The notes below the pieces were generated by a model. That model searched no databases, was not told the DNA's origin, and worked only from the letters and a program-made list of their open reading frames with translations. A stretch of 64,000 bases of DNA from Nephrocerus scutellatus (lineage: Eukaryota; Arthropoda; Insecta; Diptera; Pipunculidae). The stretch's first letter is position 1, and each line of letters opens with the position of its first letter. The position numbers and the translations under genes are program-made. Location of the stretch: NCBI GenBank assembly GCA_947095585.1, contig OX352761.1:29107777-29171776 (forward strand). Reading direction: 5' to 3'. Shown one piece after another: positions 40,521 to 52,899 of the stretch.

Positions 40521-43170
40521 TTCGAATTCATTTATTGACTTTAAATGCATTTATTAACTTTGGAAATATCGAAATAAAGACTGAATTGAACTAAAAGTCC
40601 CACAAAATATAAATTTATTGCAACGACCTATATCATTTTGAACCCGGGTCGACCTGAGTTTACCACGGCTGGGAAAAATCCGTTACACACTGTAGAACTG
40701 AATATCAATGTTTGTTCATATCTCTGAAATCATACGCTATTGTCCTCGCCATCGTACAACGTAACTTCACTGTGTGACTGCCCCGCATTTTGTGTTTGTG
40801 AGCAAAAAGTACATACATATTTACATTTAACAGCTTAATAAAAAAGCACTCAAAAGTATAGGTTCTAACTTAAAAAAACCTAACTTTAGTCTATATCTCC
40901 GAAAGTAATAAGTTTCAAGGTCATTCAATATCACCATTAGACGGCCCCCTCGACCCTTAACAAATTTCATTGTGATTTTCTCCTATCTAGCACCGTTATC
41001 GAGATAAAATCCTAGCATTTTTTAAAAAACTAAATATGTATGTATATAACTATATAATATAGTTATTTGTATCTATATATATGTATATATATTATATACA
41101 TAGTTATACATATACATATAAAATATAACTAAAGCCAACAAGGCATAAAATAGTGACTTAACAGTGTATCAGAATTCATAACAGTGCGACATTTTACTTG
41201 TATTGGTGCTCTCACAATGAAAAGCTTAATACTTAAGACTTACAGGATTGTATGGATTTTGTTTTTGACAAAGAAAATGTTGCTCGTTATGTTGAAAATC
41301 CATAAAATCCTGTAAGTTTTAAGTTTTTGATTGTGAGAGCACGGTAACATGTACCGCTTGTTCCATGCGGAGTGAGAATGTCACGTCTAATGAAAATGGG
41401 GCGCTCTTAGTGAAAAACACAAAATGAGTAATAGTATAGTACTAACACAGCCATTATATACATAAGTTGAATTTAATTAAATCAATCATTTAAAAAACGA
41501 TTACGCGCAGACCTTTTTAACGTCCTATGTGGTACAAGTAAGCAGTTTAAATAGTTACTCCTTGCTGTTACGCTTGTGTAACATCAGAATACTATCGGGA
41601 TCAGGTCCGAACAGCCCGCCAACAGTATATGATCCACGTCAGCGACATTCCACATCGTCGACAATCAATGCAACCCACGACAATCCACACCGCCAGTGAC
41701 CCAAGCCGCTATCTCCAGTAACCCCTAATAGGAAACTGACGTGTTTATTTAAGTTTTATACGAATTGGCGGATGACATGTTTCCAGCTTGTTCGCCTCCC
41801 TTGCGAGCAGCAATAATTATTTATACTGAATTGAACACGCTTCAGAAAATTAAAAAATGTATTTTCGAAATAACTTAAAATCTACAAGAGTACAACGATT
41901 CCGCCGCTCCTGCCGCTCCACCCCCATCAAACTAGATTCATATTACAGCATTTTGAGGAGAAAAAACGCACTTTATTGTATTGAATAATTATGAATACAC
42001 AGTAATTATATATTTTCTAATTCATTTGTTCTAAGGTGTTGTTGGTGGTGAAGTTCGATTAATACATGTATATGTATTGATTTTTTAAGACTACATAAAT
42101 ATGCACATTTAATCAAATCCATTAATTTACATATAATTCCATTAAGTACATGTATAATATTTACTATAAGCATTAAGGTCCGGTCACGGTGCACACATTG
42201 TTGCTATTTTAACATTAATGTTTTTGTTTTTACTAAATATTTAATAAATTCACATATATTTATAATCATACATATTACCAAAGTCTACATTTAATTTAAT
42301 AAAATTGTATAATAATAATAATATTACAAAAAATAATAATAAACACACATATTTTGCAGAACTTTTGCCTTTTTCACTTTTAATTATTTAACTAATGGCA
42401 ATGATAAACAAACAAAATGCATACAATCACGCTTACTTGTTCAATAACAATTGCGATTCCAACTAAGACTAGATTTTTAAATTTATACAGACTAAGAACA
42501 GAAAGCTAAGTGACAACTAATTAAAGACTAAAAAGGATAATACAACAAAAATAACTACAACAAATTGGTACTACTGTTCTTTATTCTATTTTTTAAGGTA
42601 TTGCAAGAACTGTTAGTTGATCACATCCAATGCATTGCTACGATAGTTTCATGTTTTAGTTGCTCATTTATAAAGTATAGCATTTTCAAGAGAAATAGTT
42701 GTTTGATTTCATCAAACAGCTTTTGTATTTATACACAGAAAAACTTCCAGCAATTGGCTAAAATCCTAAAATGGTGTTTCTTTTAAATAAAATATACTGA
42801 CAAAAGGAGCTGTACGTGGAATGCTTTAGTAGCTTATAATAATATAATGGAATGTTATTTGTTTGGTATACCAAATAAAAAAGACGAAAAAATAGAAGAT
42901 ATAGCACAACATACGAAAATATCCGTCTAAACAAAAAAGAGATCTCAATGTATGGAAGTAAAGCATTAGGTAATAACTTTTTTATTATACGATACTGGAA
43001 TCGTACATATAAATTTAGACCCAAACACCATGTGGATTTTTACTCGTGGGCACCGCGTTTTCCAATTGCCTTGGTGAACCGATTATTCGGCGACTGCTGC
43101 CGGGTTTATTTGAACCTATTGAAAAATATTGTACTTGTTGAACTTATTATGAACTGATTAAAAAAGCAAA
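40521..43170. other. RASSF8 downstream region, no gene seen
   Basis: Very AT-rich. It holds a MITE at 41206-41342 (listed separately) and a ta-rich microsatellite around 41035-41125. The part near 43170 is the RASSF8 3' UTR. No exon is recognised. Confidence 0.5.
41206..41342. mobile_element. small MITE, copy 2 (137 bp)
   Basis: The arms pair from gtgctctcacaatgaaaa at the left to attgtgagagcac at the right, with cttacaggattgtatggatttt opposite aaaatccataaaatcctgtaag. It is a longer relative of 30200-30305. No ORF is present; it is a near-perfect hairpin with a short loop. Confidence 0.8.
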
Positions 43171-43172
43171 TA

Positions 43173-46100
43173 TCAACCTTCGAGTAGATTACGAATTTCA
43201 TCGGAAGGTGTGACCGCCAAACTCTGCAGATTGACCTCTTTCATTTCGTTTACAAGTTGTTCCACCTAGATGAACATTTTAATGTATATTATTAAACACA
43301 AGAAGCTTAACACATATTTAGCGTATTTTTAAATAAGAACGTAATTTTCATCTTTCGATTTTATTTCTTATTCAACTGAGTTTTCTTAGCTTACCTGTCT
43401 TTTCTTTTCTGCAATTGCGTTTTCAATCAGAAGAATCTCTTTTTTTAAATTTTCGGTTGCTTTGTTTGATGAATCCGTATTGTGAATTGCTTGATCGATT
43501 TCTGTTTGAATTCGTTCCATTTCAATGAGAAAATCTCGTTCAACATTTTGTCTATTGCAGAGTGAAATAAATTTTAGTAAATTTAAACCTGGCCAGCATA
43601 GGTGGGTTTTGATAAAAGCAAAAATTTGCGTAATAAGTAAAGGTATCTTATATAAGTGCACTTATGTGGGTTTGTAACAAATGTAATTGAATTAATTAAT
43701 TGATTTCATTAATAAATAAATTTCTGTTAGCGGTTGCAGTTTTGAAAACCAGAAACTGGTTTTTTATGAAAGTTATCACATGCAAAAGTTATTAGCGTTC
43801 TTATGGTTATAGACACTTGGCCGTTAAGGTATTAAATAAAGGAAAACAGGAGATGTATGTGAACATATAAGTGAAAATTTTGTTATTATATTGATGCGGA
43901 AATTCAGAGTTTGCAAGATCATGTTTTGCTCTTGTTGTACGGCAATGGGGGAATATCTAAACTTAACATTACGTTCGATGCTTGAGGTTAGAGTGCTGTT
44001 GAATGAATGCGTTGGTGATGATGAATTTTGCACCTGGCTATTTTGTTTGAGTACCGCTGGTGCAAAAAGCAGTGACAAGCAGGAAACATTTCTGTGATGT
44101 AAGATAGGTCTGGGTTCACTCGACAAGACATAAATTGCAATCGAGTTTAAAGCGGAGCAATGACTTGCAAATATAAGCCAGATCAAAGTGATTGAAAGTT
44201 TATTAAATTACGCCAGCTGATGAAATCAGTATTTAAATGACTTTGGAATGAAGGTATACTAAAGCTACGAAGGTACGCCTTTTTTATATACGGGTGGGAA
44301 AAGCCACAGCTAATTTATGTATGCTAATATTGAATATTTTGAAATAAAGCAACTGTAAAAGTACGATAGTGCACCCGTCCCTACACTCAAGTGTTGAGGT
44401 AGATGCGAAATACACAACAATCAGATTCGCCTTTTCCTTAGAGCTGACAGCTGAATCATCATTAATATCAGAGTAGGAATTGACTTCAAGGAGATATTTT
44501 TAATTCTTTCTACCAACTACCTATTAAAAATGGCAAACAACTTTTCCTCGTACCGATTATCCTTCTGCCGATTGTTAACTGCTCGCTGTTCTATCTGTAT
44601 ATCATCCATAAGTATTCGCACTTTGTTCTTACATTGCAATAACTCCGTTTCGCAATTTGCTAATTTTGAGCGAAGCAATGCAATTTCGGATTTAAGTGTT
44701 TTTTCCTGTTGTTTAACCAATTCATTTTCTTCTTCGACATATTGCAATGTTTGTAGCTGAAAATAGAAGAAAACATTAGTTTAACTAACAGAATTAGCGG
44801 CCATGATACGGCCAACCTGTTCGCTTCCTTGACGAAATATTTGATCGGCTTTGGTGATTTCACGTGAAATTGCTTCGAGTTCTTGTGCCTGATCACGTTC
44901 TTTGTTTTCCAAGTAAATTATTTCGGCATCATACTGAAATATAAAAAACACGGAATAAATCACGGTATAAGTAACCGACTGATTGATATTGAATATCATT
45001 TCTCCATTCCGTATTTGAAATTAACAAGCAGAATAAATATTAATCATTGCTTAGATATGAAATTTTGTCTTAAGACTAAAGAATAAAGCAGCACAATAGC
45101 GGATTATTAGCGCATTACATTTGCTACTCACAAACCCGAAAAAAACTAGTTAAGCTGTCGTTGCTTTGGTTTTTGTGGTTTTCGTGGTGAACAGAAGAAC
45201 GAAATTCTACATCAACTAGAAATTTCGATTGTTTCCATTCGTCGTCATGATTGTGACTTTGTGTACTGAAGTAATGAAAAGCGTGATATAAACATAGTTA
45301 GTTTCAGTTATCGGATTTGCAAATGTAACGTAAATATAAATACCCCTTAAAAAACCGTACCCAGGCGGGCGGAAAGGAAACTCCAAATCATAACCACGAG
45401 AGAGAAAACTTAATTTAATCAGCAAATTTAATGGGCTATTAAAAGATTTTTGGTGTGACTTGAATAACGTGGAAGAAGTCTTAAGCAACAGACAAAAACA
45501 TTTTACCTTCGTCAATTCGGATTGCTGCAGAGTGATCTTCTCACGTTGAAATTTGATCAATTGCAGCAGATCTTTGTACTGTGCAGCTTGAAGAAGATTT
45601 TCGGTGGTGCTGGTGCTGTTGTGAAAGTCTGCATCCATTTCACAGATGAATGGATTCGTACATGTGGCATCGTCGTATTTCCTGAAATTATTGTTTACCA
45701 TACTGCCTGTGGTAGTAGTTGGAGCAGCTAAAACACTGCTACTTCCACTGCTGCTGCCACCAGACGAATCATGCAGTTTCGTTTGTTGCTGCTGCAGTGG
45801 ACTGTTTCGTGGTCGTGGAGGATCTCTGTATGGCGGTGGTACCAATGCACCGTTTGACGATATCGGCGGCGAATTTTTGTATAAATCTGGTGTTACACAC
45901 GTATTGTGCGGTGTTACACTTGTTGCTGAAACTGCTGAATACTTGCAATCGTTACCGTTGAATATATCTAAGAGATTTTCGTTACTGTTTGTGACCATCA
46001 TCATCGTAGATTGATCGTTAGTGCCATGTGGATCTACATTTGTCCGTCGATCAAGTGAATTTCGAACTTCGGCAAGATTTATTTCATTCGGAGTTGCATT

Positions 46101-47180
46101 AAAACTGTCAATCTGTTGGTATATATGAGTTATTCCGGAAGAAATATGTTCTTCTGTTTGCGTTAGTGTAAACTGCGGTTGCGCTAGACTTCCGCCTGTA
46201 TGCGACTTTTCGTGTTTCTCGGTAGCAACAGCAGCAATAATTTTTGGTGGCAATTCATGAGGAGTGTTATGAATAGGTGATGCCGCTACTCCAACAGAAG
46301 GGAAATGCGACGGTGGGCTTGTCGTTGACGATGGCAAACGTTGAGGTATTCCCTTAACAATTCCTACGTTTTCAATTTGTTTTGATTCAACTGAACTGAA
46401 ATAAAAAAATCCAAGTAAATGTATTTTTAAGGTAAATTTTTACTCTTGGTAGTAGTGGACATTTGTACCAAATTTGCAACATGAACCAAATATTTGCGTA
46501 ATTTTTTATTTAATTGAAAAACACGGATATAAATTATCTCTTGAGAAAATTTATGGAATCTCTTGAAAATAAGTTTCAATTTCCATAGTTTTTTATCATT
46601 AAATTAACTTCAAGTTACCTGAAACTCTTTGGCAGTTCTTTACATCTGTCTAGTGGCAAGAAATCGGTTGCACCATGCGTCTGAGCATCGCTTATAATAT
46701 TTCCATTGTTTGTTGCTAATACATTTTTCTTGACAGAAACATTAGCAACACCAGTAATTCCAGGCAGTGCTGGTTGTTGCTGTTGCTGTTGATGCTGCAG
46801 GTGTGGTTGTTGTGGATGTTTATCTGGTTCACTACGCTGCTTTGCTGTCTGATCGGAACGTTGTAATATAAATTGTACATCATTCGCATATTCTCCCCAT
46901 TTAAGGAGCAACTTTAGTGGATTCTCATTGGGAGCAAGGAGCCTTTCATTGTTTCGCCAACGTTCAATAAGTGTGAAGCGACCTACTTTTCCCGTGGCAT
47001 GGGCCAGTGCAAATACTACATCCTAAAGGCAATCAATAATAATGGTTTTTGGGGTCAGGATTAAATTAAATATTCAGCTGCTTAACTACACTATATGCTA
47101 TAACTAACCTGACAAGTTGTGTTTACTGTAACTCCACAAATTATTCGTTGGATACCTTCGACCCAAACTTTCAATTCCAT
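43173..47180 (-). CDS. RASSF8: Ras association domain-containing protein 8
   Basis: Minus-strand exons, all joined in frame at GT-AG sites, are 47180-47109, 47022-46619, 46395-45507, 44933-44790, 44756-44521, 43551-43395 and 43265-43173, giving 664 residues. The N-terminal RA domain begins [18 protein letters not shown] and continues across the first intron ([34 protein letters not shown]), closely matching the RASSF7/8 class. A Gln/His run ([10 protein letters not shown]), a long Pro/Ser-rich low-complexity middle and a C-terminal coiled coil follow ([37 protein letters not shown]). In flies RASSF8 acts at adherens junctions with ASPP in Csk/Src control. A LINE piece sits in the fifth intron. 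Confidence 0.93.
43840..44200 (-). mobile_element. LINE fragment in RASSF8 intron 5
   Basis: On the minus strand a [13 protein letters not shown] block parallels the [13 protein letters not shown] block of the LINE at 2.6-3.7 kb. Related flanking sequence includes taacattacgttcgatgc-like and gcaaaaagcagtgacaagcagg. It is about 350 bp and defective. Confidence 0.6.
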
Positions 47181-48310
47181 TTTTTCTACACTGCTTCTAC
47201 TTATTTACTTATTTCTCAAAGGCACCAACTGATATCAACCTAAATTAATTTTCAGTTTTTGTACTTTAATACACATCTTTATTTACGTCCTCCAAAATCG
47301 AACCAAGCAACCAATTACCAAAGCAACGTAGCACGCAGTGTATGATTCAGATTTTAACTTCCATAGAATCCGACGACACGACCCTAAAACAACAACTGCA
47401 ACTCGCTTAGATTATGTTCACATATTTCCGCTTGTTTTAAATTCTTGTGGTGTTTATCCATTTAATTAGTTAATTGAATTAAATTTTTTCAGTAAAATGT
47501 CTATTCTCATAGTTTGTTGTACTAGGTATACATTGGTAGCTTAATTACAGTTCAATTCTGTTAAGCTGACCGATTAAAGACTAAAACTTAAAACCAACTC
47601 GACCACCGAGCACCGAGAATCGTGAATTCGCCAAGATATTTGTTTTTGGTTTTTTTCTTGACACTACTACATACCATACCATGAACGCCATTTTGCCCTT
47701 TTGGAGTATTACTTATGACATTTATCATGAGTTTGCTTTACTGTCTTATAAGTGTCATTGCTATCTTTTACATGTAGGGTTAAATTCGATTTTTGTTCAG
47801 TGGTAAGATTCTTGAGGTTCTTTGCTCCAATAATAATCCTTTTTACACAATAAAAAAAACTGTAATTGTGCTGCCATTTGACTTTTGATTTGTGTTTAGT
47901 TTTTATTTTTCATTTAGTTTATTAATTTGCAAATACTGTAATTAAAAATATTGGCTAAGTGCGGATACAACTTTTAATTATCATTGCATCGTACGATTTG
48001 AGCGGCCATTTCGCACAAATACATTCAAAAAGTGCAAATGTTTGGTCCGTTTGATGCCTAAAAATGAGTACACTTGGTAAAATAATAGGAAAAATCAAAC
48101 GAAGGGTGTATAAGTCTAGTTTAGTTATTAGTTATAGCTTTAGTTTTTCGGGTACATTGTCAACGTCAATTATCGGCTGAGTTATCGATGCTAGCACTGA
48201 GTAAAAATATTATTTGTTTCATATGATGTCAGTTTCAGTGGAAAGTAAAAGAATAAGAGCAATTTTTATTACTAACAAGAGATAAGTCGATAATAGACAT
48301 TTATTACTAC
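47181..48310. other. RASSF8 promoter/5' region and intergenic DNA
   Basis: No ORF of note. A 39-codon frame from the ATG at 48064 encodes a basic peptide start (MSTLGKIIGKIKRRVYK) and then stops. It lies 250 bp before the unknown coding stretch and might be a 5' piece of it, but I could not establish a splice. Confidence 0.35.
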
Positions 48311-48313
48311 ACG

Positions 48314-48773
48314 ATGACAAAAGTTTTATTAGTGTACGGAGCTCTAAAATCACCCAAGTGTTCTAATTACCGGCACCTATTCAATATGCCGGGTGGACAA
48401 AATATGAATTATGGGTTTATGACAAAACTACTGAATGAGTTTCATGACTATCTACCTAAATACATGGGCCAATGTGATAGCACCAATGACACAGGAGCAA
48501 TATTTATAAATGCACAATATTTCTAAAGATCAATTAATTCTTTTTATGACAGCAACAAAGTTTGACTTCTCAATTCGAAAAATCAATTGTAAAAGAACCT
48601 TGATTTGCAATTGCGGCAAATACATTACAGCTGCATTTTATTTGCCGAGCGAAGTCGGAATTCGAATGTCAAAACCAGCCAAACAGCAGGTTTTCACAAT
48701 TCCAAAGAAGGAATTCGACAGTGCAATTGTTGTTGTTCCTCGGCAATTAAATACGGCTTATGTTAAATTTTGA
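48314..48773 (+). pseudogene. unrecognised coding stretch in two overlapping frames
   Basis: Frame 1 (48314-48526, 70 residues) begins with an ATG and contains VLLVYGALKSPKCSNYRHLF and FHDYLPKYMGQC. Frame 2 (48510-48773, 87 residues) contains CKRTLICNCGKYITAAFYLP and ends LNTAYVKF. Both are less AT-biased in protein terms than surrounding sequence, have ordered hydrophobic patterns and overlap by 17 nt. The simplest reading is one gene of about 150 residues with a single indel. I recognise no family. It could be a decayed host gene, an old viral insertion, or a programmed-frameshift gene. It has no introns. Confidence 0.4.
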
Positions 48774-49690
48774 CGGCGTGTCTCTATGGTTGTATTTCCG
48801 AAAGCGTTTTTGGCTTATATCTCTGTCGCTGTCTCCGTGGTTGTGTTTGGTGTTTTAAAAGGGTTTATGGAAGGGCTGATGTGAATGATGAATTTCTTGC
48901 AAATATGCTGTGACCATAATGTTTCGGTTTCGTCGAATATTCGAAATTACAAAGCTTGCAGCAGCTGTCAAAATTCTTACTTCATTGCCATCTTGCTCAC
49001 TCCATGAACCTGAACCATGAACTTATGTGGGGATCGTTTTTTCAATTATTTCATAACCATTTTTTTGGCGCTAAGCGAAAAAAAATCTACACTCACGTTT
49101 TGTATATTAATTTGTGTCGAAATGGTCGCACAAATGCCACAATGACGATAAGAATGATAACAAATGTTTTTATTTTAAAATTGTAACATAAGAATACAAA
49201 TCGAATGCACTTTTGTAAAATTGAACTTGAACTTTTTCTATAAAAAAAAGCCACATAACTAACTTACTTGTGAATGTTGAATTTTGGCATAAGCGATTTT
49301 GGCAGTTTGTACCAAGCCAACAATTTTTTGGTTTTATGCGTTCGTGTATTTTGTGTGTGCTTGCTATCTCTGAGAGATTTTATGTCAATTTTCTCTTAAA
49401 CTAATTTTACTTTTAATTTTTTACCAACATAACGAACAACAATTATTTGAAGTGGAATTTCTATTTGGTTGACTAAGGGGTAACTGAATGCATTGGTGTC
49501 GTTAGCGTACAAATGCATATAACACAATGTAGCGGATGATTCATTTACCATGTTTTGTATCCGGTTGGTGTATATGATATAACATCATTTTAAAGCAAAA
49601 GTAATGTTGATATTTCTTAACGATTAGGTTATTGTAACTATATGATATAACATATTAAAGCACATGAACATTTGCGTTCTAGTGCACATA
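48774..49690. other. gene-free stretch
   Basis: No gene is seen; it is mostly AT-rich. Tandem gatataacat motifs occur near 49570-49650. Confidence 0.4.
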
Positions 49691-49693
49691 TGT

Positions 49694-50086
49694 TGCAGGG
49701 ACATAATTCCCAAGAACATAAGTACTAAAAGAAAAATTAGGACTTATGTCCCACTTAAGTAAGTAGGACATAGGTCCCAAATTGAATTAGGGACTAATGT
49801 CCCACCCCATCAGGATATAAGTCCCAAAAAAATATGTTGGGAATTATGTCCTTGCGCCTTTTAAAAAGAGCCATTTTATGTATGTAATGAAAGTTCAAAA
49901 CTTTTTTGTAAATTATTATCTCTCCGAAAATTTGGAACTTATATCCATCTTCGACAATATTTGTTTGGACTTATGTATGTCCCGATCGGTTGGGACATAA
50001 GTCCCTAATTCAATTTGGGACTAATGTGACATTTAAGTGGGTCGTAAATCCCAAATGTAAATATTGGGACTTATGTCACTGCGCCG
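49694..50086. mobile_element. fold-back element built from gggacttatgtccc palindromes
   Basis: The left arm (about 49694-49858) contains several gggacata/gggacttatgtccc palindromes spaced 30-50 bp apart. The right arm (about 49965-50086) repeats them in reverse complement order, including gtccctaattcaatttgggac as a shared core. No ORF is present. A separate 106-bp non-palindromic centre joins the arms. Confidence 0.7.
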
Positions 50087-50129
50087 TGTACATATATGTA
50101 ATGGAACGCAGCAGCATATCCATGGGAAA

Positions 50130-50400
50130 ATATATTTTGCACAATGTGGGTCTTTTGTGAGTCTTTTGATGGTATTTAGGATTTTTTGGGGTTCTTTTGA
50201 TAATATTTCGGAAGGTATATATATTAAGATATTTTGGGGGTCTTTTTGGCTTCTTTTGGGGGCCTTTTAAGCGTATTTTGGTGATCTTTTGGAAGTCTTC
50301 TGGGGATCTTTTGGGAATCTTATGGAAGTCTTTTGAGGGTCTTTTTGCAGCCTTTAAAAGCTCCATTGAGTTCTAAAGGGTCTTTTAAGAGTGTGTTGGT
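50130..50400. repeat. degenerate G/T-rich tandem repeats
   Basis: A loose 15-18 bp unit, variants of ggatcttttgggagtctttt, recurs about 14 times. A similar gggtcttga-type block recurs at 60240-60420. The minus-strand open frame is only a repeat translation (RPSKDFHKIPKRSPEDF). Confidence 0.6.
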
Positions 50401-50559
50401 GATCTTTTAGAAGGTAGTTTGAGGGTCATTTGAGAGGTTTATATATATATATATATTAAAAAATTATAATATAATATGTAAGTCAATCCAACAGTCTAAT
50501 TCATGTATCTATATTTTATATTATAGATTATTCTTAATTAATAATGTTGTCAATCTGAG

Positions 50560-51050
50560 AAACAATTGCGTATGAAATTTGAAGAAAATCGGGTAATTTT
50601 CTTTATAAAATTTGTATAGGTATTCCCCCCTTCCCGACCCCGGAGCCCGATCACTTTCAAATTTTTACAAAACGTGTTGGAGATACAATGGCGTATAAAA
50701 TTTGATGAAAATCGGGTAAATTTTGTAAAATATTTGTATGGGAGCTCAGATCATGAGGACCGAAGGGCCCAAAATTTTAATACAAGCGTGAATTAAAGTG
50801 TTGTTGGGGAGAACCAGATCTATATTCTTCTCCTTTTATTCTATCTCTATCTCTCTTTCTTTTATTTGCCCATCACCATGTAGCTCATTCGTATTACTAC
50901 TGAGTTACAACAGTTGTCATCGGAAATACACATGTTTCCAAAATTTGAATAAAATCGGTTTTTAGGAAGTGGGTCACATGATCATGATCACATGATCTGA
51001 CCAGCCAGCCAGGGGCACGCGTAGTTAATATAGAGAATTTAAAAAACAAG
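50560..51050. repeat. copy of the dispersed 110-bp-unit family
   Basis: Two to three units with tttgaagaaaatcgggtaa, a ccgaccccggagcccgatc block and acacatgtttccaaaatttga. It ends ggcacgcgtagttaatatagagaatttaaaa. A 100-bp unrelated segment (about 50800-50900) interrupts it. Confidence 0.65.
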
Positions 51051-52050
51051 CGTGAATTATAAATTATAATGGACAATAGCTAGCACACAGGCGAATTTGT
51101 GAATACATAGAAAGTATATTTAGTGTTTATAATAAGGTTTAGCTCCGATTCGTTGAATTTTCACTTTCACTTTAAGATGCAGCTGTGTGAACATTTTAGG
51201 TCGCTCTTTACATCTGTAAATTTGGCATTTATTATCTGAATACGAAAAACAGGAAAATATGCAATATAACCATTTGTTGTAACCCTTTAACTATTATGCA
51301 GCTTCGCCCGCTTAAGCTAGTGTCAAAATTCAACGATAAGTTTCCAGTAAACATTCGTCCATATTGTACTCACGCAAGGTTCGTTCACACACGCAGTCGC
51401 TTGCGAAAGTAAACGAAACTGCGGTTAAAGCCATTACCCCAGCATATATGTTCGCTCATTTCATGGTCGTGTTCCGACAAAAGTATTATGTTTCTATAAA
51501 GCTGGGTTAAATGCAAAATAACATTACGCGTTTTAATGTAATCGCATTGAAATAAAGTTGAGATTTTAACAACATAATACAAAATTGACTACTTACAAAA
51601 TAATAAAAATCGCCATTCTGAATTGCACCTCTCTTTCGTTGGAATCAAACTTAGTTCCACGAAAACTCAATCCTCCTTGCTATAACGAAGGTTCAACCTA
51701 TGTTGAACTTTACGTGAAAACGAGATATATAATGAAAGACTAACTATTTGACTGAAATTTCTTCTGGTCTGGCAATTTCGATTAAGCGAAACTTTTCATT
51801 ACGGAATAACACATAAAATTATTAGCATTTCTTCTTGTATTACTCTACAGTAATATATGTTTCTGGCAAAATATCTCTTCATGAACCACGGACCAGGCAC
51901 GCTTTCGGATACCGGCTCGAGAAATCTTCAGCTCGATATTGATATTCTTGCCATGTTTACTCGAAGACATATATGTTTTAGCGTTTAGAGCACTTTAATT
52001 GCACTATCAAACTAATTTATAAATATTTTCATCATTGATATTTAAAAATA
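51051..52050. other. gene-free stretch
   Basis: No gene is seen. The region 51290-51480 is slightly GC-richer but has stops in all frames. Confidence 0.4.
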
Positions 52051-52051
52051 G

Positions 52052-52890
52052 CTAGCAAGAACACTCGGTATTTCCCGGCTGTCCCATCCAATTGACTACC
52101 ACACTGACCACCTACACCAACTAACCTTATACACCCACTGACCACTCCACCATTCAACCACAGCAGCCACCTAGAAAACTATAGAATCGACAAAAAAATT
52201 TATATGTAAAAACTACCTGAAGTGCCGGGCGTTGCTCGTGGCTTCACTGCCCACCCATCGCCCCTATCGGTCCACATCACTCCATCACCCCCATCAATTA
52301 ATAGCCTCCCACATATAACCCCAACGCCCATTTTCTATCCACTGAACCACTCCCCAGCGTCCGATACCTTAACGATTCCGACTCCTTCGACAACCCACCA
52401 CACCGATTTTTATTCTTGACATATGAACAAATATCAATAATGTAGTTTTTCGTAAATATCTCGACTCCACCGCCACTTATCGGGTCCAAATTTTATCAGC
52501 AAGGTTTTATTTAAGTAATTTATTTAGGAATTTGATCCAAATCGTACCATAAATACGAAAAACTGAAATAACACCACTATAGCGCCACCTATCGGGATTA
52601 AACTTCAGAGAAACCTTCCTGCAGACCAAACTAACATATTAGCTATATTCCTTTGGCAAAGCCAGCTTGGCTTACAACACCAATCGTATAAGCATAAAGC
52701 CGAAAGTAAAGTTATGGTGCTCACCGTAAGGCGGTAAAACCAATTGCTGTTGCTTTGAGAATTAAAGTAAAGCCAAGCTGGCTTTGCCAAGGCAATATAG
52801 CAATTATTGTCCGAGTTTGGTGTCAATCGCTTCAGAGGTTATCGAGTTTTAGAATGACATACCCGGAACGAACATTTTTATATATTAAGA
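52052..52890 (-). mobile_element. Helitron or two adjoining Helitron copies
   Basis: On the minus strand a start A|TCTTAATATATAAAAATG lies at 52890, and an end with the ccgggaaataccgagtg block and CTAG lies at 52052. A second 3'-end-like block (cacgagcaacgcccggcac) lies near 52220-52245, so the unit may be composite. A hairpin (52641-52801) sits inside. Confidence 0.55.
52641..52801. repeat. inverted repeat inside the Helitron
   Basis: The arms ctatattcctttggcaaagc + cagcttggctt and aagccaagctg + gctttgccaaggcaatatag pair over about 33 bp around a roughly 95-bp loop. This could be a nested MITE. Confidence 0.75.
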
Positions 52891-52899
52891 TAACAGCCC

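Noticed and set aside
43386..43661. separate small coiled-coil gene on the minus strand
   Set aside because: It is RASSF8 exon 6 (43551-43395) with flanking intron; the splice phases fit exactly.
45522..46014. plus-strand frames opposite RASSF8 exon 3
   Set aside because: Antisense to a well-supported exon, low complexity and without motifs.
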